DNA from: Bacteroidales bacterium
GTDB taxonomy: Bacteria > Bacteroidota > Bacteroidia > Bacteroidales > Paludibacteraceae
Reading direction: 5' to 3'
NCBI GenBank assembly: GCA_900771035.1
Contig: CAAGML010000056.1
Coordinates: 1-14,481 of the forward strand
Length of the DNA: 14,481 bases
The notes under the pieces are model-generated. The model saw nothing but the letters and a program-made list of their open reading frames with translations, did no database searches and was not told where the DNA came from. The position numbers and the translations under genes are program-made. Shown piece by piece: positions 7,952 to 14,481 of the stretch (position 1 is its first letter; the number at the start of each line of letters is the position of its first letter).

Positions 7952-9517
7952 TCACTCAATGTGGCAGACGTGTTCTTTTTTCTCGCGGTCGTAACTGATG
8001 CCGACAAGCAGAAGGTTGTCGGTGTATTCGCGGATTTTGGCGGGATAGTTTTTGTTGTGGATTTGGTCGATGGCGGTGTTGACGGCGGTGTTGTATTTCA
8101 GTTCGATGACGATGGCGGGTTTGTTGACATTCTTGCGGGGAATCATTACAAGGTCGGCAAATCCTTTGCCTGAAGCGTACTCTCGGTGGATTACATATTC
8201 CTCCTTGGCATAGATGTAAGCCAAAGCGAGGACACATGCAAGCGAGTTCTCGTTGTTGTAGGTCAGTATGCTGGTATGCTCGTCGTGGGCGTTGTCTATA
8301 GTTTTTGCAACCGCCTGTTCGTCACGGTTCAAGGTTGCCTGAAGGAGTTTCTTGGAGTTTTCTATGATTTTGATTAGTTCGCTCCATGAGGTTTCCTTGA
8401 CGGCATTTTCAAACTGCTCTGCCACCTCCTTGTTGGGTATTCGGCAGGTTTTGGTCTCAATGTCGTATGAGAGATAACCGAGATGGATTAATACTGTGAG
8501 GACATCGTCCTTGCTGCGGATTACTTTCAGGTCGTTCTGGAAACGTGTTGTGTTCACGTCGATGTTCTCGCCTGCGAGCATTCTGATGATGTCGTCCTTC
8601 AAGCCCTCGAAATTCATCTGAATGTATGTGACGACCATATCGTAGGCTCCTGTCGTCTGCCAGTAGCTGTTGTACATCCCGTCATTGATTGCGCTCATCA
8701 CGGAATATGGGTTGAAAATAGACTCCTGTTTTCCAATCTTGTAGCCATCATACCAGCGTCTCATCTCGTCCATATCCATTCCGTGTTTGCGGCAAAGTGC
8801 CTCAACCTCGTCAGGTGTGAAGCCTAAAGTAGCCGCCATTTTGCCCGGCATTATCATCGAGTATTCGCGGAAATTGTTCAGCGCAGACTGTGTGTTGTAA
8901 CGTTTGATTGGCAGAATGCCGGTCATATAGACACCCACGAAGACTCGTCCGCTTAAGCCGCTTTTGAACATATTGCGGAGCAAATCGACGTATTGGTCCA
9001 TCACTTCGGGCATGTTGCCAAACTCACGGCAGATGGCATCCCACTCGTCTATTATCATCAAGAAACGCTCCTTTGTGCTGTCAGCCACAGCGAAAAGAGC
9101 ATCCATCAATGAAGGGGTGTCCTTCATTGTGACATCAGGATAGGCTTTATGAATGTCTTCCTTTATTGAGGCTTTTATGATGTTGACGATGTTCGTGTCA
9201 TTACGATATTCTGTCGTGAAGTATGTCATATCGACGAAAATCGTCGGGTATTTGTTCAGGTGTTTCTCGAAAGAGGGCATTTTGGCAATAGCCAAATCCT
9301 GGAAAAGGTGACGGCTGTCGCACGATTTGTCGTAATAAGCGTTGAGCATCTTGGCGGTCAGAGACTTGCCGAAACGGCGGCAACGTGTCACACAGCTATA
9401 ACGAAACTCAGTATCCAAGGTATCGTTAACAACCTGTATTACAGAGGACTTATCTATATATTCACCATTACGCACTGAGGCGAAATCCATATTTCCAATG
9501 TTGATGTACTGACCCAT
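7952..9517 (-). CDS. AAA-ATPase-like protein with C-terminal PD-(D/E)XK nuclease domain (DUF1703 type)
   Basis: The protein has 521 residues, typical of this family, which is often present in many copies in Bacteroidetes genomes. The N-terminal AAA-ATPase-like domain has a Walker A-type CRRFGKS at 46-52 (family members more often read PRRFGKS) and a Walker B-type LMIIDEWD at 153-160. YDGYK at 256-260 is another family mark. The C-terminal nuclease motif is complete: D455 in GFADLVMI and E472-x-K474 in VIELKYN. The start ATG at 9517 fits the opening YINIGNMDFASVRNGEYIDK. It has its own promoter at 9543-9550. The biological role is not established; mobile or selfish spread and defence have been suggested for relatives, but nothing here decides it. 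Confidence 0.92.
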   Translation of the reverse strand: MGQYINIGNMDFASVRNGEYIDKSSVIQVVNDTLDTEFRYSCVTRCRRFGKSLTAKMLNAYYDKSCDSRHLFQDLAIAKMPSFEKHLNKYPTIFVDMTYFTTEYRNDTNIVNIIKASIKEDIHKAYPDVTMKDTPSLMDALFAVADSTKERFLMIIDEWDAICREFGNMPEVMDQYVDLLRNMFKSGLSGRVFVGVYMTGILPIKRYNTQSALNNFREYSMIMPGKMAATLGFTPDEVEALCRKHGMDMDEMRRWYDGYKIGKQESIFNPYSVMSAINDGMYNSYWQTTGAYDMVVTYIQMNFEGLKDDIIRMLAGENIDVNTTRFQNDLKVIRSKDDVLTVLIHLGYLSYDIETKTCRIPNKEVAEQFENAVKETSWSELIKIIENSKKLLQATLNRDEQAVAKTIDNAHDEHTSILTYNNENSLACVLALAYIYAKEEYVIHREYASGKGFADLVMIPRKNVNKPAIVIELKYNTAVNTAIDQIHNKNYPAKIREYTDNLLLVGISYDREKKEHVCHIE

Positions 9518-9542
9518 AATGCAACGAATTAGAATTACAGTG

Positions 9543-9550
9543 CAAAGGTA
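9543..9550 (-). promoter_or_regulatory. Promoter -7 box of the AAA-ATPase/nuclease gene
   Basis: TACCTTTG (9550-9543, minus strand) lies about 26 bases before the ATG, with an A-run just upstream. Unlike the copy at 3094-3125, there is no TTTG at 19-21 bases distance, so the -33 box looks weak and expression may be low or need an activator. Confidence 0.65.
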
Positions 9551-9600
9551 GTGATTTTTTTTGAGATAATGGACAGTATATTCAAAAAATAAATGATGTA

Positions 9601-9634
9601 GGGCAGGAAATTAAAATGAATTTATAGAACTCAC
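9601..9634. repeat. Direct repeat copy A (diverged)
   Basis: GGGCAGGAAATT, then after a short variable stretch TTTATAGAACTCAC. It matches copy B at 9904-9940 in order and content (GGGYAGGAAATT ... TTTATA ... CTCAC) with small indels. Confidence 0.45.
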
Positions 9635-9727
9635 CTATATGCAATGCGGGGGAGTGGGTAGGTGTATGGTTTGCATGGGCTACGTCTTTTTGGGGTGCTG
9701 ATAGGGAGATTGGATGCAATGGTGGGT

Positions 9728-9903
9728 CAATTTCAGTCTCAGTATTTCAACAAAAAAGGTATGGTGTTTATGTGGGTGGTATTTACAATATAAATACAAT
9801 TATTTAATATATTATATATTTTAACATTTATGTAAAGGGGGTATGGGTATGAGACAGGGGGATGTAGGGTTGATTTTTTGTTGAAATACTGAGACTGAAA
9901 TTG
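9728..9903. mobile_element. MITE-like 176-bp element with perfect 30-bp terminal inverted repeats
   Basis: The 30 bases at 9728-9757 (starting CAATTTCAGTCTCAG) are the exact reverse complement of 9874-9903 (ending CTGAGACTGAAATTG). They enclose 116 bases without an ORF. GGGT occurs directly before (9724-9727) and directly after (9904-9907), as a 4-bp target duplication would. This is the layout of a miniature inverted-repeat element. Against it, the right-hand GGGT also belongs to a separate direct repeat, and a single copy cannot show mobility. A long regulatory hairpin is the alternative. Confidence 0.55.
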
Positions 9904-9940
9904 GGGTAGGAAATTTTATGGCTGGTTTATAAAGTTCTCA
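9904..9940. repeat. Direct repeat copy B (diverged)
   Basis: GGGTAGGAAATT, then TTTATAAAGTTCTCAC. It abuts the right end of the 30-bp inverted repeat and overlaps the possible target duplication. See copy A at 9601-9634. Confidence 0.45.
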
Positions 9941-9973
9941 CACGAAACGTTATAGAGCTTGATTTTTCGTGTG
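9939..9973. other. Hairpin upstream of the activase promoter
   Basis: CACACGAAA (9939-9947) pairs perfectly with TTTCGTGTG (9965-9973) across a 17-base spacer. It lies about 45 bases before the -33 box, a suitable place for a regulator binding site with two half-sites. No T-run follows that would make it a terminator. Confidence 0.45.
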
Positions 9974-10016
9974 GATTCAGTAATTTAGGTGTAATGCAAA
10001 AAGAGTCGGGAAAAAG

Positions 10017-10048
10017 TTTGGCGGTTCGGATAATAATTTGTATTTTTG
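10017..10048 (+). promoter_or_regulatory. Promoter of the activase/dehydratase gene pair
   Basis: TTTG at 10017-10020 and TATTTTTG at 10041-10048 are spaced by exactly 20 bases, a full match to the Bacteroidetes promoter pattern. Transcription would start near 10054, leaving a leader of about 27-36 bases depending on which start codon is used. Confidence 0.8.
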
Positions 10049-10080
10049 CAAAAGAAATTTAATGGCATTATCAGACTGAG

Positions 10081-11811
10081 ATGGAAGGTATGCAAGCGAC
10101 TGAAAAATATAGACTTGGGATAGATATTGGGTCAACAACCATCAAGGGTGTGCTGACGGACAGTCAGGGAAAAATGCTTTTTTCGGACTATCGGAGGCAT
10201 AATGCGGACGTGCCAAGAGCCGCACGGGAGATGGTTGCCAGGCTCAGGGGGAGCCATAATGTGGAGAGAGCGGGGATTGTGATGACAGGTTCAGTGGGTA
10301 TGGGGTATGCGGAGCGTGCAGGTTTGAGGTTCGTGCAGGAGGTCATTGCGGCAACTGAGGTGATAAAAAGGCTTTACCCGGATGTGAGGACGTTCATAGA
10401 TATAGGCGGAGAGGATTCGAAGATGGTGTTTTTCGAGGAGGGGCGTGTGCCGGACATTAGAATGAACGGCAGTTGCGCCGGAGGTACAGGGGCTTTCATT
10501 GACCAGACGGCGACGCTGTTAGGCGTGACACCTTCGGAACTCAATGAGCTGGCGAAACATTCGACGACGATATACCCTATAGCGTCACGCTGCGGAGTGT
10601 TCTCGAAGACTGATATACAGAACCTTCAGAGCCGCAAGGTGTCGCGTGAGGATATTGCTGCAAGTATGTTCCATGCGGTGGCGGTGCAGGTGGTGTCGTC
10701 GTTAGCACGAGGGATGGAGATTGGGGGGAAGGTGTTTATGTGCGGCGGTCCTTTTGCATATCTGAGCGAGTTGTCGGGGCATTTCCGGAAGGTCATACAG
10801 ATACCTGAGAGTGAGTGCATATTGCCCGAGAGGCCAGAGGTCGTGCCTGCGTTGGGATGTGCGTTGCTGTGTGACGAGGAATATGAGTTGACGGTGTTGG
10901 AGAGTCTGACGGATGCAGAGAGGGAGGATAGCGGTCTGAGACCGTTGTTTGTGACAAAAGAGGAGAAAGAGGCATGGCTTGCCGCGAAAAGGGGTTATGA
11001 GTTGCCTACAGCCACGGAGATTGACGGGCCGTTGTTCTTAGGTGTTGACTCAGGGTCAACGACGACGAAGCTGGTGGTGACAGACTCGCGGGGGGCATTG
11101 CTGTTTTCAGACTACAGACAGAACAACGGGGACAGTTTCGAGGCATTTCACAGTTCATTGGCAAGGCTGAGAGATGCATTGGGGGGCGAGGTGGAGATTG
11201 CCGCAAGCTGCGCCACGGGATATGGAGAGAATCTGCTGAAACAGGCGTTCAACTTAGACTACGGAATAGTAGAGACAATGGCGCATTTCGCCGCGGCAAG
11301 GCATATTATACCTGATGTGAGTTTCGTGCTGGACATCGGGGGACAGGACATGAAGGCGATTTTCGTGGAGAACGGGGCAATAAGGAGGATTGAGATTAAC
11401 GAGGCGTGTTCGTCGGGGTGCGGGTCGTTCCTACAGACCTTCGCACGTATGTTAGGGTATGACGCTGATGCGTTTGACGAGATGGCTTCATACTCTGGTA
11501 ATCCTTACGACTTGGGGACAAGATGCACGGTGTTCATGAACTCGAAGGTGAAGCAGGCTATGAGAGAGGGGACTTCAATACCGGACATTGCCGCGGGATT
11601 CAGTTACTCGGTGATAAAGAACTGCTTGTTCAAAGTACTGAAACTCAGGTCGGTGGAGGAACTCGGCGAGAAGATTGTGGTGCAGGGGGGAACGTTCAGA
11701 AACAGGAGCGTGGTGAGGGCGTTGGAGATTCTGACGGGAAGGGAGGTGGCAATAACGGACCACCCAGAGCTGATGGGGGCATACGGTGCGGCATTGTATG
11801 CCATGAGGTAG
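10081..11811 (+). CDS. Double-headed acyl-CoA dehydratase-type activase (BcrAD/BadFG family)
   Basis: Activases of this family are iron-sulfur ATPases that push one low-potential electron into a partner enzyme at the cost of ATP. Known members bridge a [4Fe-4S] cluster between two subunits by two cysteines each. Here two activase units are fused in 576 residues. Unit 1 has phosphate loops DIGSTTIKG (14-22) and DIGGEDSK (107-114), and cysteines C132 ([11 protein letters not shown]) and C171 (ASRCGVF). Unit 2 has VDSGSTTTK (322-330), DIGGQDMK (418-425), and C443 ([10 protein letters not shown]) and C482 (GTRCTVF). The cysteine spacing is 39 in both units, as in HgdC (C127/C166, from memory). 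The start may be ATG 10081 or 10090; the second has GGAAGG just before it. The partner gene follows after 33 bp. Arginine is mostly AGG/AGA/CGG and GGG is common, unlike dxs and trk. Confidence 0.92.
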   Translation: MEGMQATEKYRLGIDIGSTTIKGVLTDSQGKMLFSDYRRHNADVPRAAREMVARLRGSHNVERAGIVMTGSVGMGYAERAGLRFVQEVIAATEVIKRLYPDVRTFIDIGGEDSKMVFFEEGRVPDIRMNGSCAGGTGAFIDQTATLLGVTPSELNELAKHSTTIYPIASRCGVFSKTDIQNLQSRKVSREDIAASMFHAVAVQVVSSLARGMEIGGKVFMCGGPFAYLSELSGHFRKVIQIPESECILPERPEVVPALGCALLCDEEYELTVLESLTDAEREDSGLRPLFVTKEEKEAWLAAKRGYELPTATEIDGPLFLGVDSGSTTTKLVVTDSRGALLFSDYRQNNGDSFEAFHSSLARLRDALGGEVEIAASCATGYGENLLKQAFNLDYGIVETMAHFAAARHIIPDVSFVLDIGGQDMKAIFVENGAIRRIEINEACSSGCGSFLQTFARMLGYDADAFDEMASYSGNPYDLGTRCTVFMNSKVKQAMREGTSIPDIAAGFSYSVIKNCLFKVLKLRSVEELGEKIVVQGGTFRNRSVVRALEILTGREVAITDHPELMGAYGAALYAMR

Positions 11812-11844
11812 GGATTTTTAATTAAATGCTAAGCTGGTAAGACA

Positions 11845-14289
11845 ATGAAACTGGAACAACTGCTAAACGCAAACACATATACCTCGTCAAACGTGGTCTG
11901 TCCTGGATGTGATAACCATTGTAACGTCAGGGCGTTCACGTTTGCCAACGGGAGGACATATTATTCCGGTAACAACTGCGAGAAAGTGTATGCCAACGAA
12001 CGTGAGAGTCAGCACGTGGGGGTGAACATGTATGACGAGAAGTACAAGAAACTGTTCAACCGTCCCGTAATCAACGACGAAAATGCGCAGACAGTCGGTA
12101 TTCCACGGGCGTTGGGCATTTATGAGAATTACCCATTCTGGCATACCTTGTTCACACATTGCGGGATAAGGGTGGTGCTTTCGCGGACTTCGTCAAACAT
12201 GCTGTACGAGGGAGGTGTGAGGACCATCATGGCGGACAATATCTGTTATCCGGCGAAACTGATGCACGGACATGTGGTTGACCTGTTAAGACGAGGGGTG
12301 AAGAGGATTTTCTACCCATTCGTGGTCTTTGAACGCAAGGAGGACGAGAAGTCGAAGAACAGTTTCAACTGCCCGATAGTCAGCGCATATTCAGACGTGC
12401 TGAAATCGTCGATTGACGCTGAGAAGGTTGACACCATGGTAGTGTCGATGAATGACTATGGGTTGATGGAGAAATCGTGCGTGGAGTATTTAGCGACCTT
12501 CGGTATAACGAAAAAGATGGCGAAAGAGGCTGTGGCCGAGGCATGGAGAGCACAGAATGAATATATAGAGTGGTTAGAGCAGAGAGGCAGGGAGGTGCTG
12601 GAGGATGCCATGGCAAACCACCGCACGGTAATACTACTGGCAGGAAGACCGTACCATGTTGACCCGCAGATTGAGCATAAAATCTCGTACGCCATAAGCA
12701 GCATGGGGGTTGACGTGATTACGGAGCATGTGGCGATTCACGACGGTGCGGCAGTGTATCAGAAGCTGAACGCACTCTGTCAGTGGGCTTATCCGAACAG
12801 GATTTTCAAGGCTGCGTATTTTGTGGGCAACCATCTGTATTCGAGGCTGCATTTCGTTGAGTTGACATCGTTCGGATGTGGACCTGACGCCTTTATATTA
12901 GACGAGGTGGGGAATATACTCAACCGTTTCGGCAAGAACCTGACGACACTCAAGATTGACGACGTGAACAATATAGGTTCGCTGAGGCTGAGGGTGAGAA
13001 GTCTGTTGGAAAGTGCCAGTGACAGCCGTGAGGTGAGGAGGAACGCACCAAGGAAGGAAGAGCAGTGGACGACCAAGATTTTCGACATTGAGGACAGGAG
13101 GAGGACGTTGCTCGCACCATATTTCGCAGAGGGATATTCGGAGTATCTGCCGGCTCTTTTTTCGATAGCGGGCTATACACTGGTAAATTTGCCGATGGGA
13201 AGTCAGGAGGATGCTGAGCAGGGTCTGAAATCCGCCAACAACGACATCTGTTACCCTGCCACGATTGTGGTGGGCAGTATCATAAACGCCTTGAAGAGCG
13301 GGAAATACAACCGTGACGAGGTGGCTGTGATTATAACCCAGACGGGAGGGCAATGCCGTGCGTCGAATTATTATTCACTGATAAAGAACGCCATGGTGCG
13401 CCATGGTTTTGCCGATATTCCCGTGGTTTCGTTTGCGATAGGCGAGGGACTGAGCAACCAACAGCCGGGATTTTCGGTGTCGTGGCGTAAACTGCTGAGG
13501 ATTACGATTGAGGCTATCCTTTATGTAGATTCGCTGTATAAACTGTATTATCCTGCCGTGGTGAGAGAGAGGGAGAAAGGAGTGGCGATGAAGCTGTTGT
13601 GGGGTTACATCAGGAAAGGCACCGAGATTGTAAGACAGACGAACCGCAAGGCTCTCAGGAACTTATTGGGAGAGGCAGTCCGTGATTTCACGGAGATTAC
13701 AGATTTCGGGAAAAGTGCCGAGAGTGTCGGCGTGGTGGGCGAGATTTATGTGAAATACAACAGTTTCAGCAATCATAGCGTGATTCCGTGGCTTGTGGAG
13801 AAAGGTTTTGAGGTTGTGCCACCAATGCTGTCGGGATTTTTCTCGACATCGCTTGTCAGTCAGGCGGTCAACAGGCGGGAGAATATTAAGCATGTGGAGA
13901 CCCATTCGTTGGTGTATAATCTGATTCATGCCTATCTGATGTCGAAAATGCGGCAGTATGACAAGATTTGCTCGCCATATACATTCTACCGTCCGTTCAT
14001 TGACATAAGGACAAACGCGGATTTGGCGGCAAGGGTCATCAATCTGGCTGCAAACTTCGGGGAGGGGTGGTTTTTGCCCGGCGAGATTTGCCATCTGGCT
14101 GAGCAGGGTGTCAACAAGGTGGTGTCGCTGCAACCTTTCGGGTGCATTGCCAATCACGTGATTTCAAAGGGTATAGAGAAGAGGATAAAGGAACTTTACC
14201 CTAAAACCAACCTGCTGTTTCTGGATTTTGACAGTGGCACATGCGAGGCTAATGTGTTCAACAGGCTCAACTTCCTAATAGAGAACTGA
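11845..14289 (+). CDS. 2-hydroxyacyl-CoA dehydratase-like protein with DUF2229 region
   Basis: This 814-residue protein is the likely electron acceptor of the activase encoded just upstream. A cysteine motif near the N-terminus (C19, C22, C26, then C45) could hold a metal or cluster. The DUF2229 (CoA enzyme activase, uncharacterised) region covers about 84-350, with GIPRAL, NICYPAKLMHGH (C134), LLAGRPYHVDP (265-275) and TSFGCGPDAF (C345). A second homologous-looking part from about 430 has NDICYPA (C469), TQTGGQCRASNY (C504), PFGCIANH (C767) and a final SGTCEANVFNRL (C800), recalling the dehydratase (HGD-D) fold. In many Bacteroidales, as I recall, activase and this part form one protein of about 1400 residues; here they are two genes (576 + 814). 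Substrate and reaction are unknown. Codon use matches the activase gene. Confidence 0.88.
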   Translation: MKLEQLLNANTYTSSNVVCPGCDNHCNVRAFTFANGRTYYSGNNCEKVYANERESQHVGVNMYDEKYKKLFNRPVINDENAQTVGIPRALGIYENYPFWHTLFTHCGIRVVLSRTSSNMLYEGGVRTIMADNICYPAKLMHGHVVDLLRRGVKRIFYPFVVFERKEDEKSKNSFNCPIVSAYSDVLKSSIDAEKVDTMVVSMNDYGLMEKSCVEYLATFGITKKMAKEAVAEAWRAQNEYIEWLEQRGREVLEDAMANHRTVILLAGRPYHVDPQIEHKISYAISSMGVDVITEHVAIHDGAAVYQKLNALCQWAYPNRIFKAAYFVGNHLYSRLHFVELTSFGCGPDAFILDEVGNILNRFGKNLTTLKIDDVNNIGSLRLRVRSLLESASDSREVRRNAPRKEEQWTTKIFDIEDRRRTLLAPYFAEGYSEYLPALFSIAGYTLVNLPMGSQEDAEQGLKSANNDICYPATIVVGSIINALKSGKYNRDEVAVIITQTGGQCRASNYYSLIKNAMVRHGFADIPVVSFAIGEGLSNQQPGFSVSWRKLLRITIEAILYVDSLYKLYYPAVVREREKGVAMKLLWGYIRKGTEIVRQTNRKALRNLLGEAVRDFTEITDFGKSAESVGVVGEIYVKYNSFSNHSVIPWLVEKGFEVVPPMLSGFFSTSLVSQAVNRRENIKHVETHSLVYNLIHAYLMSKMRQYDKICSPYTFYRPFIDIRTNADLAARVINLAANFGEGWFLPGEICHLAEQGVNKVVSLQPFGCIANHVISKGIEKRIKELYPKTNLLFLDFDSGTCEANVFNRLNFLIEN

Positions 14290-14373
14290 GACGCTATAGG
14301 GTGGTTCTTTTAATTATGTTTTTAGGAAATAAGGCTGATGGTTCATGATTGGACGCTTTTGAATTTATTTTTT

Positions 14374-14481
14374 TTAATAAAGTACGCTGCACCTCAGCAA
14401 ATGAGCAAGCTCTTTGCTTTCGGTTTGCAGTAATTTTGACATCTTGCTGATTGTTAGTCGGTCACAATGCCCGCATTGCTC
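14374..14481 (-). CDS. Possible C-terminus of an unidentified small protein (partial)
   Basis: Read on the minus strand the frame is open from the window edge to TAA at 14376-14374, giving 35 residues including CGHC and MSKLLQTESKELAHLLRC. An ATG at position 14 of this stretch would make a 22-residue peptide. The reading is protein-like but short, and the same DNA contains two hairpins (14396-14418 and CAATGC-2-GCATTG at 14465-14478), so it may instead be a non-coding repeat. I cannot name it. Confidence 0.25.
   Translation of the reverse strand, partial: EQCGHCDRLTISKMSKLLQTESKELAHLLRCSVLY
14396..14418. other. Hairpin near the right edge
   Basis: AGCAAA plus GAGC (with a bulged T at 14402) pairs with GCTC plus TTTGCT across an AA loop, giving ten base pairs. 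On the minus strand a T-poor, A-rich tail follows, so it is not a clear terminator. It falls inside the possible minus-strand ORF. Confidence 0.4.

Larger units (their letters stand above)
9518..10080. other. Long divergent intergenic region with repeats
   Basis: These 563 bases separate the minus-strand nuclease gene from the plus-strand activase gene. They hold, in order, the nuclease promoter, a first copy of a diverged direct repeat (9601-9634), a G-rich stretch, a perfect 30-bp inverted repeat pair (9728-9757 and 9874-9903) around an AT-rich centre and a run of G-tracts, a second direct-repeat copy (9904-9940), a 9-bp stem hairpin (9939-9973) and the activase promoter. I see no protein gene and recognise no known RNA. 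Confidence 0.7.

Noticed and set aside
7431..7955. 174-residue minus-strand ORF
   Set aside because: Antisense to trkH, rich in charged residues, no recognisable domain, and trkH pore motifs are intact.
9728..9903. Intrinsic terminator or CRISPR structure
   Set aside because: Two inverted arms 116 bases apart are not a terminator, and there are no repeated spacer units.
9518..10080. Replication origin in the long intergenic region
   Set aside because: The skew change and AT-rich core are suggestive, but I find no good cluster of DnaA boxes (best partial match near 9970 is 7 of 9) and no dnaA or dnaN nearby.
13663..14157. 164-residue minus-strand ORF
   Set aside because: Antisense to the dehydratase-like gene; no motif or promoter supports it.

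Overview
The window looks like a chromosomal segment of a Bacteroidales bacterium, most likely Prevotella or a near relative. This rests on promoters of the Bacteroidetes type (TAnnTTTG near -7 with TTTG near -33), on the gene pairs zapA-rny and dxs-trkA-trkH, on a tmRNA tag close to the Bacteroidales form, and on an AAA-ATPase/PD-(D/E)XK protein typical of this phylum. Genus-level placement is an inference.

Layout. 1-94 is the tail of an unrecognised gene, followed by intergenic DNA with a 13-bp palindrome. 322-839 (minus strand) holds ssrA (tmRNA) with a strong intrinsic terminator and an exact TTGACA-17-TATAAT promoter. 856-3062 (minus) is a small coiled-coil gene, zapA and rny, joining cell division and RNA turnover functions. 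Their promoter at 3094-3125 faces the dxs promoter (3170-3200) in a short divergent region. 3222-7934 (plus) is a tight operon dxs-trkA-trkH, for isoprenoid precursor synthesis and potassium uptake; trkA and trkH overlap by 4 bp. 7952-9517 (minus) is the AAA-ATPase/PD-(D/E)XK gene, convergent with trkH across 17 bp.

9518-10080 is a 563-bp gap with unusual structure: a perfect 30-bp inverted repeat enclosing 116 bp of AT-rich and G-rich DNA (MITE-like, with a possible 4-bp target duplication), a possible G-quadruplex run, a diverged direct repeat, and a hairpin just before a good promoter. 10081-14289 (plus) holds two genes for an acyl-CoA-dehydratase-type radical activation system: a double-headed ATP-driven iron-sulfur activase and a large partner with the DUF2229 and 2-hydroxyacyl-CoA dehydratase-like regions. 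No CoA-transferase, electron-transfer flavoprotein or acyl-CoA dehydrogenase lies beside them, so the substrate is unknown. This pair is the best candidate here for undescribed biology. The last 190 bases hold hairpins and a possible partial ORF on the minus strand.

Base composition changes across the window: the plus strand tends to be C-richer before about 7.9 kb and clearly G-rich in the activase genes, which also use AGG/AGA and GGG codons heavily.
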